Below the pieces are notes generated by a model, which worked only from the letters and a program-made list of their open reading frames with translations, was not told where the DNA came from and searched no databases. Of a stretch of 64,000 nt of DNA, positions 1 through 10,852 are shown piece after piece. This stretch comes from Limonium bicolor. Taxonomy: Eukaryota > Streptophyta > Magnoliopsida > Caryophyllales > Plumbaginaceae. The position numbers were made by a program, and so were the translations under genes. The DNA lies in NCBI GenBank assembly GCA_023374045.1, contig CM041779.1, forward strand, positions 268,098,131-268,162,130, in the 5' to 3' direction. How positions within the stretch are numbered: position 1 is the stretch's first letter; each line of letters opens with the position of its first letter.

Positions 1-1750
1 GGAACTCCCTCATCATCGTCTCGGTGCTCATCCACAGAGGAGTGACTTCACAAGTTGTCGATGCTAGAGCGAGCTTGAGTACTCTAAACTTCGTGTCCCC
101 TATCTTGCGAGATCTGGTGCGGTACCTATGCTCAAGGTAAGGCTGGAGAATGGCTATAAGAGTGATCGTAAAAGAAAGAAAAACAAGAGTGTCAAGATGA
201 GTGATCTTCCGGCAGAAAAGGAACCGGAAGAAGGCATATAGTCTGGTGGGTTTTCTCACCGTTGTAGCTCATGAGTTGCGGCTGGGCTTGACAGTCTCCA
301 ACGGTGGGTTCCTCCAGCCTTGACCGCAAGGGAAGATGGTGCGCACGGGGCTACGCTCATAGTTGTCCGTTTTGGACTGCATAGTGTCGTGAGGATAAGG
401 GAATGAAGCAGAGCATACGCTGCGGTTTTGGTTATACACTACTATGGAGGAGAGAACGCTGGTGAATGGGGCTGGGACGCGAGAAAGAAGGGAAACAGAG
501 GGGCGACCAGATGGCTTGAGTTGATGCATAGATACCTTGCTGTTACCGATAGTGAGCATGGGGTTGGAGTGTTGAGCCACTTGCGTGTTTGTTTCAGTCG
601 AGAGGAAGTGAAGGAGAGTGCGGTGCTGCTGGTTGTGCCACTCGCACAGAAGGTTACCAGTTTTGGATTACATGTAACCGTGAGGATGAGAGAATAAAGC
701 AAGGCATGTATGGCGGTTTTGGTTATACGTCGCTGTGAAGAAGGGAATGGAGGATAGAGCTTGTTTGACTCTGTTCGCCAGTGGTGTCGTTGCTCTTGTT
801 GTTACCTGTTGAGAGGAATAGGAAAAGCATTACCGGTTCTGTCGTTTTTTTTGTTGTTGATGGTAGGCGCTACGTGTGCATGTAGTGCGCTAGTTCTCGT
901 GGCCTCCTCAAGGTGTTATCTGCTGCAGTTACTGGGCTAAGAGGAGCTGGAATATGGCTTCAGTCAAGGAAAGAGGAAGGGAGCCGCATCGGTAGATAAA
1001 AGAGTGAGTAGGCTGCTGTTCCTCTGTACTTTGGTTTGGTGTTGTTGTTTATGGGCGTTTAAGTTGCAGCTAGACACAGTTCTCGTGGGTTCTCTGTTAC
1101 AGCTTGCGAATGGAGAAACCAAGTCTTGAGGAGTGGTTCTCTGTTACAGCTCGAAGCTTGGAAATGAGAAAGATAATTCGGTGGAGAAGTGGCGCCAGAT
1201 TGTTTCACGCTCCTGGGAAATGGGGTTGAGAGAGTTTGTGCAGGAATGAAAAGGAGAGAAACCTGCCGTTATATTCTCCCTTCGAGCGCTTGGGGCAGAG
1301 TAAAAGAAATGTGTGTTCTGCTGTTCGCCACTAATGCGAGAATACAACGAGATATCAGTGTCGGGGGAAAGGACTATGACAGTAATAAGCTGGGTTTATT
1401 GTTTTGGGTCTGGTGCGATCGAACTTGGGTAGGTGAGAGTATGGGTCTCGTCCCTTTCTTTGTGTTCCCAGCGCATGCGTGCGAGACAGAGGAGGGGAGA
1501 AGCTTGTTTTGGATACTGTGAGAACGCCATGCTCTGTTGCTAGATACTAGTATGGGAATAAAGGGGAAGGTAGTGTTGTCGGCTATGCAACGGAAGAGTT
1601 TGTGCCAGAAGAAAAAAAGAAAGGCTGGTGTGCCGCAGTTGGAGGAATTTGGGGGCGCACCTGACCAGAAAAGGAAAGCAGCGTTTGCTGTTTTTTTTAT
1701 CAGTCACTTGAGTAGCCTCATATGTCTAGAGGTGCAGATTGTTATTGAAT
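1..1750. other. Unassigned left-end sequence with internal repeats
   Basis: No gene is recognised here. Reading frames are short, overlap on both strands and show no known domain. A diverged direct duplication is visible: the block at about 361-470 recurs at about 648-757 (both contain the same 13-base core, gcggttttggtta, followed by an ATG- and GAG-rich stretch). A 16-base string (ttctctgttacagctt-like) also occurs twice, near 1090 and 1137. This looks like transposon-derived non-coding DNA, possibly the part of R1 further downstream on the minus strand, but that is not proven. Confidence 0.35.
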
Positions 1751-1751
1751 A

Positions 1752-1826
1752 CGAGCATAGCTCGACTGGTTAAAGCGTTCGGGGGAGGTACAGGAGGTCT
1801 CGGGTTCGAACCTCAGCGGGAGCGTC
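1752..1826 (+). other. tRNA-like (SINE-type) sequence
   Basis: A Pol III A-box-like string (TAGCTCGACTGG) is followed at tRNA-like spacing by a near-consensus B box (GGTTCGAACCT), then a T-rich stretch. The D arm can pair with one mismatch, but the anticodon stem does not form and the T stem is imperfect. A functional tRNA is therefore unlikely. It is more probably a tRNA-derived head of a SINE or a decayed tRNA pseudogene. Confidence 0.4.
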
Positions 1827-1829
1827 CTT

Positions 1830-2399
1830 GCTCCTTTTTCTTTCTCTTTTTTTTATAAGTTATGCATGCTTATATATATATGTGAGACCATGTAATATAC
1901 GTCGCGTTATTAATTTATACGCGACTACCTCATTTTGTTACGTTGTTAGTTATTATACGTACATGTCTATATATATACGTCCCCTTTTATTTTTGTCGCG
2001 TTTTAGTTATATGTAACTACGCGACGTTATTATTTATTATATACGACGTTGTAAAATTGTAACGTTACGTATATGTATTTCATAAACGTACATATATAAG
2101 TATGTGACCGTATTAATACGCAGCGTTGTCATGTTTCCGGACATGTATATACCAAATTTAATTGTTCGTACCTTATTATATGTCTGAATTATATAACGCG
2201 ATTTTTCGGATAATCTCCTCGCGTTTATGATTTTATTCATATGAGCTTATATTTGCGTATCACGTACCGATATGTATACGCGGTGTAAGTGCCCGTTTGG
2301 ATCTATATTTTAAATACCATAAGGCTTTATTGTAATTGTTGCACATGTTTACTTTAAACTTCACTAATTTAAACTGCTAATTTTTTTCGGGGTATTTCA
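1830..2399. other. AT-rich spacer with CG-containing motif repeats
   Basis: This is an AT-rich stretch with many short returns of TATACGT, ACGTCGCG and GCGAC motifs in both orientations. No gene is seen. It ends in ggggtatttca, the same 11 bases that close the long LTR at 38890-38900, but the neighbouring bases do not match that LTR. An LTR end is only a weak possibility. Confidence 0.3.
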
Positions 2400-4260
2400 A
2401 CTTGTAAGGAGTCTCAGGAATCATCCAACCCTGACGGGGTCAGCATCAGTGTTGAACTATCCTTCCACACCATTTTGTGCTTGGTTTTCCCTTGATCTGA
2501 CCAGGACCAAGTTCGACCTCCCACGTCAATATATAAACAACCACATAATTGTCATTTCCAGATTTTTATCTTATCGGACCTCGTGATGTGGTGATTACTA
2601 CATGTACATTTCCCTTTATGTATACAACTATTCCAATAACTGTGTTATAACCTATACTTGAATCTAGTGTATTCCTTAATCCCCGGAACTAAGTTCCTTT
2701 GATCAAATCATCAAGCGGGGAAGCGAAGCCAGTTTTTCCTCTTGGCATAACAGGTAAATTCTAATTAAAACATCTAGGCTCATACTGTCTAATACCTATT
2801 TCCATCAATCATTTTAACTCTTAAATCCATCATACAAGTAATAAATTCAGGTATGGACTTTGATACCTTAGAATACTCTCTTCTCTTTAAAAGGCTCATC
2901 TCTAGTATCTAACTCATCAGGGCTTGGTTATTGCCTACACTTTGGTTATCATTACGTGGAACAAGGACAGTCACAGTTAGGCTTCCAAGTAAAAGTTTTC
3001 ATAACTCGATCAACAATTACAATTCCATAAAGTATTATTTCCTCCGTCTTTAAAGCTTGGCTTTCCTTATTTCATCTAAACTCCATGAATCAGGTGAACC
3101 ATATGTTCAGCCTAGATTAAGTATCTCTTATATTAGTACCTTCTCAAACTAAGGGTTGCAGTTTGAATCCTACGGTTTGGTAATAGGACAATCAAAGCTT
3201 ATTGTTTGTTTCTATCTCTTAGAAACGTGGTTAATCCATAAACTCAATGGCTTCAAAAAGGTCGATTAGGTGTATCAAACAGAAGATCTAGAATCACTGG
3301 GATTAGTATATAACATTAAGAAGGTTTATGTGTAAAACAATTGTTACAAGCCAAGGGGTATGTTTCCCTACTTTTAATTTAACTTCCACTCACTTTTAGT
3401 GTATTTATTAATTCAAACTCTTAATATAACTTATACTACCTTCATTGTAGGTGTCAAGGAGAGTTATTTGTTACCATGTTTATATTAAAATTCATATTAC
3501 ATAGGGTTAACCTTATTTGATTTCTGCGCTCCTCATTCGCATTTCATAACTTGAGCTGTCATAGAAGACATATGCTCGTATAGAACCATAAGGATAGTTA
3601 GGACGATATATCCAAAATAAGGTAGGTATATTTAATGATACTTAGCCCCCCGAAATGTATCAATACTCCTCAACGTTTTAGGTTACACACCTCCAAATTA
3701 TATGTATATAGTAGCATTTGGTATTGCTAATTAGGTAGTTCTCCCGACTTCAGAAAATATAGATTCAAAGTTTGTTCTCTCCCCTTTATTAATTAACAGT
3801 CCAGCACTGTCACTATATTGATACTAGCTGAGACCCTTGGATTTGCTCGGTATTTAAAACCCGTGCTTATCCATGATGGATGTTTAGTATACATTTGAAG
3901 ATTCAGTTTCTTAATTGTCATTTTCAAGGTTTTGCACTATCTTCTATCGAAGTTAATAAAGGATGGTTAAGATTTTCTAGTCCCGCACTGAGCGGTAAGA
4001 TCGGTGCCTGGGTATCCCATAAAATTTCAGTGTTTGTTCTTTACGTGCAGGTCTTCATCAAACCCTTTTGACAATTCATGTAGTCTTAAGTATTTTATAT
4101 TAATTAATGTATTCCTTTTCATGACATCTGCGCGTCATTTAGGCAGGTCATACTTTGTAGTTACTGTAAGTTTGGATAGTTGATAACGCCCTTCGGCGGT
4201 CCAAGCAGAACTAACTTGTTATTCCTCACTGTACTATCTCACATCCTGTATCCCAAGGCT
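2400..4260. other. Non-coding stretch between R1 remnants
   Basis: No gene, RNA or repeat structure is recognised. It lies downstream (minus sense) of the R1 gag and the ALKBH1-like fragment, where pol would be expected in a complete gypsy element. No reverse transcriptase, RNase H or integrase motif is visible on either strand. Confidence 0.4.
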
Positions 4261-4264
4261 AATC

Positions 4265-4780
4265 TCAGTTTGCATTTGGTCTAATACTCTTAATTCCATG
4301 GTACACTAATCTGGATTCTCCACCAAATATCAACGCGCCTCCTGACTTCAAAATAATTTTGTTTGCCTTATCCATCCTTTTCTTATCACCGTATAAAAAC
4401 TCAGCATCATCTCCTATGGAGAATGATACAACTGGTATCCTAGGAACTCGTGTTCCATCTACCTTTCTTACTTCACTATATAACTTAGTCTGTGGATTCC
4501 AATCCTTACCCATACACATCATATATAATTTTTAAGTTTTGATCCTTTCTCATATCCTGGAATATAAAATCCTCCAAGGCCAATCCCCAAAGTTCTACAT
4601 TCATTTATAATAGCTATTTGTTCCCCTATAGTTAAATATTGCTTAAGTAAGATCATGTCGGGTCAAGGTACTTGGCATTATGCCTCTGGATATTCCCGAC
4701 CTTCGCTCATAGGCTCAGGTGACCTCGGTCTCATAGGTAAAGGAAAACAATTGTCGAAGTATCCTATTAGGTGAGAGGTT
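4265..4780 (-). pseudogene. ALKBH1-like 2OG-Fe(II) oxygenase gene fragment
   Basis: The minus strand encodes two pieces that resemble the plant ALKBH1 (AlkB homologue) family of iron/2-oxoglutarate nucleic-acid demethylases. The upstream piece (about 4660-4530) reads through MILLKQYLT and GGFYIPGY. The downstream piece (4522-4265) contains MMCMGKDWNPQT, VVSFSIGDDAEFLYGD and IFGGESRLVYHG. The frame shifts between them near 4525, by about two extra bases. The segment that normally carries the first two iron ligands (HxD), between the PRIP and VVSF stretches, is missing, and a stop follows PNAN. Weaker similarity may extend up to about 4780. It lies just downstream of the R1 gag in the same orientation, so it may have been captured by that element, although independent insertion is possible. 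It cannot encode an active enzyme. The family match rests on recognised motifs. Confidence 0.75.
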
Positions 4781-4958
4781 ACCTAAGTTAGGCCTCTCTA
4801 AATTTTTGATATTTACTAAACACATGTAAGTCTCATCGACTAATAATTATAAACACACATTCAAGCATTACGCATTTAGTTTAGGTTCTAGGCTTACCGG
4901 TTTCGCGCTGAGCGCTAGCCTCAGCGCCTGAAGTTCCCACTGTGTACAGGGTATTTCT

Positions 4959-5578
4959 TCATGGAACTATCTCCTTTCCCTTCCGACTCCCGGATGAGGA
5001 TGGCTGTCCTCCCGGTCCTCTAGTATAGGTATTAGTCTGCGGCGCTTGATCTCCTCTGGGTCCGCCCGCTTCAATAGCTGGTGTTCTCTGTGAATCTCTA
5101 GCTCCCTTGTATACTCGGCTCCCTGGATTAGAAAAGCATTCATACTCTCTGTGACCTTCCTTTCTGCAATAGCGGCACCCCACCTTCCTTCCTGAGCAAT
5201 CTATGCCTGGGTGATCCTTTCCACAGCGTTTATAGTAATAGTGACGTCGGGTTGGCTTATTGTCTCTAGGTGGTGCTGATCTTAGTGGCTGAGCATCAAT
5301 AGCTGGGCCGGTCAGACGAGGGACCTGCTCCTTCGTCTTCTGACCATGGAAATCCTTCCGCCCCTTCTTCTTTTCAAAGAATCTCTTCCCCTTCTTGTAG
5401 TAACCGCCAGAGGTTGCTCCACCATCATCTCCTTCAGTATTCTTTCTCTTTTCCTTCCTGTGCTTCTTCCCCTAAACTTTGGAATCATCACAGTGTCGGA
5501 GTAGTCGACTCCTGGTATGTAGTCCAACAAACTGGTGAACCGCGCGTAGTACTGGTCAACTGTTTGACTCCCTTGGGT
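4959..5578 (-). pseudogene. R1 gypsy gag, C-terminal half (zinc knuckle)
   Basis: This is the nucleocapsid part of a Ty3/gypsy Gag, read on the minus strand. A CCHC knuckle (C-x2-C-x4-H-x4-C, CRYCRKEGHREYEC) lies at about 5180-5140. It is preceded by a degenerate first knuckle and a Lys/Arg-rich, Gly/Tyr-containing stretch, and followed by a Ser/Gly/Pro-rich tail ending in a stop at 4959. The segment nearest 5578 continues the capsid domain that ends at 32574: the two parts are in the same frame across the R2 insertion. Between capsid and knuckle region there is a frameshift or deletion near 5470-5490. It is old and non-functional. Confidence 0.7.
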
Positions 5579-5583
5579 TAAGG
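5579..5583 (+). repeat. Target-site duplication of R2 (left copy)
   Basis: TAAGG lies immediately outside the left R2 LTR and recurs at 32569-32573 outside the right LTR. This fixes the insertion boundaries of R2 inside the R1 gag. Confidence 0.9.
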
Positions 5584-7771
5584 TGTAACACCCCCAAACA
5601 CTGGCCTAGGAGTTAGGGGTATTACACGCCGCGTATTATTACATAATAACGCAAGGCTCTAATAAACGAACTTAAACAGATAATCAAACAAGGCCCAAAA
5701 CGAATACTTGATTAAAGTACAATCAAAATGATGTCGTAACATCCCAGAAGTTATTACAGAACCCACCAAACGAATGTCAAAAGCGGAAGCTAACTGAAGA
5801 GGCCTAAAGGCTCAAAGTCAAATACAAATGTCTCAAAAGAATTCAGAATAACATAACGAACTAAACTCCAGAGCTGAGCAAAGTGACCCTCGCTGATCAA
5901 TCTGCAATGTTAGATAGAGTAGGGGAATGAGCAAACAACTATGCCCAGTAGATGACCAACTTCATCAACCAGCATGCTCAAAACATTTTAAGAATGTTAA
6001 CAAATCAGAAGGAGTCGCAAGGAGTCCATGAACATGTCAGAAAACAGGACTAAACAGAGTCAGAGGCAGAAAGAATCAGAAAACAGAGCGGGACACTAGT
6101 TGATCACGGCATACAGACAGAACGAGCAACCAGCTCGTGAACAGAACGAGGAAACCTCACTCGTAAGCAGAACAGGTGGAACACCTGTGAACAGAACGGG
6201 GAACATCACCCGTGAGCAGAAGGATCCTACATAGCGCGCTACGAGACAGCGAGACCAGCCATCCAAAGGTTCAGACACAGAGATAACTAGGTCCCAAAAC
6301 AGAAGCTTAAAACAGATAAGCACATGTGCCAAAGGCACCAGAAAGCACATAAGTAGCTTGGAAATCAGAAGGGGAAACCAACCCCGCAAACGGAAGTCAA
6401 AACGGAGCTCAAACGAGCAAGTTATGGTCAAAACAGAGCCAAGTCCGAACATGTGTCCGGACATCAATGTTCGGACACAGGTCGAACCTTAAATCAGAAG
6501 CAGAGACAGAGGTGTCCGAACATCAAAGCTCGGACGGATGTTCGGACGCTCTTCGGAAATCAAATACGCGTAAAGTTCGAACATGTGTCCGAATGACCAA
6601 GTTCGGACACAGGTCGAAGCAAAATCAGAAGAAGGAGATAAGTGTGTCCGAACTTCTGTCCGGACTTACAAGTTCGGACATCATTCGAGACTTGTAAGTC
6701 GGACTCGTCCTCGCACCCCGTCCGAACATCGAAGCTCGGACGGAAGTTCGGACACAGCGAAAAACTCAGAAATTCAAAGCGCAACAGGGCATGTCCGAAC
6801 TTCCAAGGTCGGACGGAAGTTCGGACGCGCCTAAAAACCCAGTAAACAGAGGCGATTTTCACACAAACAGAGGCACCAAAACAATGTCAAAACATTACAA
6901 GTTTGCAGAAAACAACCTTGGGGGTTTGTAGGCGTTAAACAGACAGTTCACAATCACAATTCTTAGACAGATCACACTCAAAGTTCAGAACCGGAACGAA
7001 ACTCCCCAAGGCCGAACACACTAATCGAATCCATCAGCCACCTACCTCAATAATCAGCAGACGAAACCCAAAATCTGAAGCAGCAGAACCCAGCCAACGC
7101 AGACACCAAAACGCTGACCGAAACGTATTTCCAATTCACTGAACAAAACACAATTGCAAGAACAACCCCAACTCAGAAAAACAGAGAACTCACAACCCTG
7201 GAACTGTCACTGACAAACGCAATTCAAATCCTTACCTGATTCTGCCAACGAAATCACAGAGGGACCAACAGCAGAAGAAATTGAGAGAGAATGCGGGAGC
7301 AACCACTGATTCACAATCAGATTGTAGAGGGGAAATTAGAACGTGAAAATCCTCAGAACTGTAGAACCGAAGAAGGCTAGTTATTGTACCTTAAATTGAA
7401 TAGGAAACGCAACGAAGAGGATGGATCCACAGTAGAGACTCGAATCTTCAAACCGGCACAGCAACCCTTACAGATCGAGGAGGGTATGAGAATACAGAGA
7501 GAGGGTTGAGAGAGAGGAGCGTCCCAGCAGTTGAAACTGATCGGGAAACTAGATAGTGAGAGCGTGGTGAGAAATGTGGTTAGGGAAGTAATTAAGGATG
7601 ATTTATTATGGGATAATAATAGGTTCTCACCAGAAAATCAAATGGGAAGGGAAAAAGACTTCCTCGTCCCCAGCTTAATTAGAATGGACCTCCTTGTCCT
7701 GAATAATGAAATATCTCAACATAAGACAACGTTACACGAAATAAAAATGTAAGAAACTTTGGGTTATAACA
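5584..7771 (-). repeat. R2 3' LTR
   Basis: 2188 bp, bounded on the plus strand by TGTAACACCC and GGGTTATAACA, which is TG...CA in both orientations. It matches 30356-32568 along its whole length. A ~23-bp segment present in the other copy near 30820 is absent here. It contains the GTCCGAAC/GTTCGGAC-rich repeats at 6446-6830. Open frames within it are not genes. Confidence 0.9.
6446..6830. repeat. Clustered GTCCGAAC/GTTCGGAC palindromic repeats in the R2 LTR
   Basis: About three diverged ~125-bp units, each with several copies of TGTCCGAAC and its reverse complement GTTCGGACA separated by 8-20 bases, so that many short hairpins can form. The same array occurs in the other LTR (31240-31625). 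The role is unknown; a U3/R regulatory or RNA-structure element is possible. Confidence 0.7.
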
Positions 7772-7788
7772 TCACCTCCCCCTTAAAA
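7772..7788 (-). other. R2 polypurine tract
   Basis: On the minus strand this reads AAGGGGGAGGTGA directly before the TGTTATAACC start of the 3' LTR. This is the expected plus-strand primer position. Confidence 0.8.
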
Positions 7789-7815
7789 GAATTTCATCCT
7801 CAAAATTAAACGTAC

Positions 7816-8220
7816 CTACTGCCCGAAGAGGGCGGGAAACTTAGAACGCACTTCGCTTTCGACCTCCCAGGTCGCCTCTTCCTCTGACTGACCCGACCAC
7901 TGCACCTTCACCAAGGGCATGGTCTTACTCCTAAGATTGCGAACATCCCGGGCTAAAACCCTCAAAGGAACTGCCTCGAACGTGAAGTCCTCCCTCAACT
8001 GAAGCGGACTGAAGTCAATCACATGCGACGGGTCTGGAACGTATTTCCTCAGCATGGAAACGTGGAACACACTATGAACCCCAGCCAATGACGGTGGCAA
8101 AGCTAAACGGTAGGCAACCGGTCCGATCCTCTCCAGGATCTCAAAAGGACCCACAAAGCGAGGGCTAAGCTTGCCTCTCTTCCCAAACCGGACTACTCCA
8201 CGGACGGGAGAAACCTTCAC
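7816..8220 (-). pseudogene. R2 pol C-terminus with chromodomain
   Basis: 134 codons that close the integrase region. The first half holds the GPF/Y-type module ([18 protein letters not shown]) followed by [12 protein letters not shown]. The second half (about residues 85-134) is a chromodomain-like segment with [14 protein letters not shown], the feature that defines chromoviruses and is thought to guide integration to particular chromatin. It is separated from the main pol frame by the stop at 8281-8283 and about 60 bp that would otherwise read through. The terminal stop lies just upstream of the polypurine tract. Confidence 0.85.
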
Positions 8221-8280
8221 ATAAACGTGGTCTCCTACCTCAAACTCTAGAGGTCGTCTCCTCTGATCGGCGTAACTCTT

Positions 8281-10032
8281 CTAACGACTCTGAGCTACAA
8301 GCAGACGCTCCCTGATAGACTGAATCTTACTCACAGCATCCTCGACAAAGTCTGGACCAACAACTGCTCTCTCCTTCAGATCATCCCAACAGATGGGTGA
8401 TCTGCACCTCCTGCCATACAAAGCCTCAAACGGGGCCATCCCGATACTAGTCTGAAAGCTGTTATTATAAGCGAATTCTATCAGCGCAACGTGCTGATCC
8501 CAACTGCCTCCAAAGTCAAGTACACATGCTCTGAGCATGTCCTCAAGGACCTGATTCATCCTCTCTGTCTGACCATCTGACTGTGGATGATACGCTGAAC
8601 TGAACGACAACTTCGTCCCCAAAGCCTGATGCAAACTCTGCCAAAATCTGGATACGAAGCGCGGGTCTCTGTCAGACACTATAGAAGCAGGAACTCCATG
8701 AAGGCGTACGATCTCGTCCATATACAACTGAGCCAAGCGATTCAAACTGAAAGTCTTCCTGACAGGCAAGAAATGAGCACTCTTCGTTAGCCTGTCCACA
8801 ATCACCCAAACTGCATCAAAACCCCTTGGAGTCTTAGGCAGCCCCATGACAAAATCCATACCGACACTCTCCCATTTCCACTCCGGAACGGGAAGAGGCT
8901 GAAGCAAACCAGCTGGTCTCTGATGCTCGGCTTTGACCTGCTGACAGGTTCGACATCTGGATACAAAGTCAGAAATGTCCCTCGTCATGTTGCTCCACCA
9001 GAATGTCTCACGTAGGTCCCGGTACATCTTCACACCTCCTGGGTGTACCGAGTACGGGGCTCCATGGGCCTCCTGCATAATCTCTCGCCTCAAAGCATCG
9101 TTTGCAGGCACACAAACGCGGTCTCTGAACCTCAGGCAGCCATCCTCTGAAACCCTGAACTCAGACTCCTGACCAGCAACAATCCCATCTCTGATCTTAC
9201 ACAAACTGACATCGACCTCCTGACTGGCCTTGATCCGGTCGATCAAGGTAGGTTGAATCTGCAACGCTGCTAACATCCCAGACCTCTCTGGACGGACGAC
9301 CCAGACACCCATACGCTGCAACTCGAGAGCAGACCTCTGCACACCGGACAAGGCACAAACGGCCCCAGACCGACCCCTCCTACTGAGCGCATCAGCAACC
9401 ACATTCGCCCTACCCGGATGGTAGAGGATCTCAAAATCATAATCGCGTAGCAACTCTAGCCACCTTTTCTGCCTCAAGTTTAACTCCTTCTGAGTGAACA
9501 GGTACTTGAGGCTCTTATGGTCCGTATACACCTTGCACGCTGCTCCATACAGGTAGTGCCTCCAAATCTTCAACGCAAAGACCACAACAGCTAACTCCAG
9601 GTCGTGGGTCGGATAGTTCTTCTCATATGGCTTAAGCTGACGAGATCCATATGCAACCACCTTCCCATGCTGCATCAGAACACACCCAAGTCCCTTATGG
9701 GACGCATCACAGAACACCTCTAGACCCTCGGTCCCCTCTGGAAGAGTCAGAATCGGCGCAGTAGTCAACCTCTTCTTCAGCTCCTGAAAACACAGCTCAC
9801 ATGCTTCACTCCACTCGAACTTCACATCCTTCTGCAGTAGACGAGTCAAAGGAATAACCAACTTGGAGAAGCCTTCCACAAACTTACGATAGTAGCCCGC
9901 TAGTCCAAGGAAGCTACGAATCTCTCCAACACTAGTAGGCCTGGCCCACTCAGTAATGGCTCTAATCTTTTCCGGGTCCACGGAGATACCATCCTTGGAG
10001 ACCACATGTCCCAAGAACACCACCTGGTCCAA
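8281..10032 (-). pseudogene. R2 pol: RT tail, RNase H and integrase
   Basis: A 583-codon open stretch of Ty3/gypsy Pol. Residues 1-100 are the RT thumb/connection. The RNase H part begins at DASHKGLG (Asp109) and runs to VVADALSRR (about 211-219). The integrase zinc-binding motif uses H323/H330 and C360/C363. The integrase core has the DD35E triad at about D393, D454 and E490. It is preceded by the stop at 10084-10086 and ends at a premature stop (8281-8283), beyond which the frame continues into the chromodomain piece. Catalytic residues are intact, so inactivation seems to come from the flanking nonsense changes. It is not a host gene. Confidence 0.93.
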
Positions 10033-10083
10033 CCAGAACTCGCATTTCTTCAGCTTCGCGAACAGCTCCTTCTCCCTCGGAGT

Positions 10084-10587
10084 CTAGAGAACAGTCCTCA
10101 AATGCTCCTCGTGCTCCTCAGCACTCTTGGAATACACCAAGATGTCATCAATAAATACTACGACGAAATGGTCCAGAAACGGCTTGAACACCCGGTTCAT
10201 CATATCCATAAACACAGAAGGCGCATTCGTCAGCCCGAATGGCATCACTAGGAACTCGTAGTGTCCATAACGAGTCCTGAAGGCGGACTTAGGCACATCG
10301 TCTGCCTTAATCCTCAGCTGATGATAACCCGACCTCAGATCGATCTTCGAGAACACCTTAGCTCCTGCTAGCTGGTCGAACAAGTCATCTATGCGCGGGA
10401 GAGGATACCTATTCTTAATGGTAACCTTGTTGAGCTCCCTGTAGTCAATGCACAAACACATGCTACCGTCCTTCTTCTTAACAAATAACACTGGCGCTCC
10501 CCAAGGTGACACACTAGGGCGAATGAAGCCCTTGTCCAACAACTCCTGCAACTGAACCTTCAACTCCTTGAGCTCAGCAGACGCCAT
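10084..10587 (-). pseudogene. R2 pol: reverse transcriptase core
   Basis: 167 codons of the gypsy reverse transcriptase fingers and palm. [10 protein letters not shown] (about 81-90) supplies the first catalytic Asp, and FIDD (145-148) is the catalytic pair. [11 protein letters not shown] and MPFGLTNAP are family hallmarks. The frame is cut by a TAG at 10084-10086, after which homology continues without a gap in the next open stretch, so this is a simple nonsense mutation. Upstream, between 10588 and 10860, several stops and frame changes separate it from the protease. Confidence 0.93.
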
Positions 10588-10852
10588 GCGGTATGGGGCC
10601 TTAGAAATGGGCTGAGTATCAGGGCGAGCTCGATCGAAGAACCCACCTCTCTGACAGGGGGAAAGCCCAGGTAATCATCTGGAACACATCGGGGAGAGAG
10701 TCTCTGGCCACTGGGAATCTCCTCCAACTTCGCGTCCTGCGAACCTCAAGGAGATGTAGCACAGATATCCCTGGCATCCTTTCCTCAGAATGCGAAAGCC
10801 TGCATCGCTGAAATCACTGGCGGCGAGCACGGGAGTCCATTCCCTGCTACAA
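10588..10852 (-). pseudogene. R2 protease-RT linker, disrupted
   Basis: This part of pol, between protease and RT, shows recognisable linker pieces in two different frames, interrupted by at least three stops and one or more frameshifts. It confirms that R2 cannot make a complete polyprotein. Confidence 0.7.

Noticed and set aside
1752..1826. A functional tRNA gene
   Set aside because: The anticodon stem cannot pair and the T stem has mismatches.
2389..2399. Possible end of the second R1 LTR (ggggtatttca)
   Set aside because: Only 11 bases agree with the right LTR end; the next bases differ, and no polypurine tract follows on the minus strand.
6467..6862. Overlapping open frames on both strands in the R2 LTR
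   Set aside because: They are caused by the GTCCGAAC repeat, have repetitive Ser/Arg/Gly content, lie in an LTR and recur at 31264-31763.
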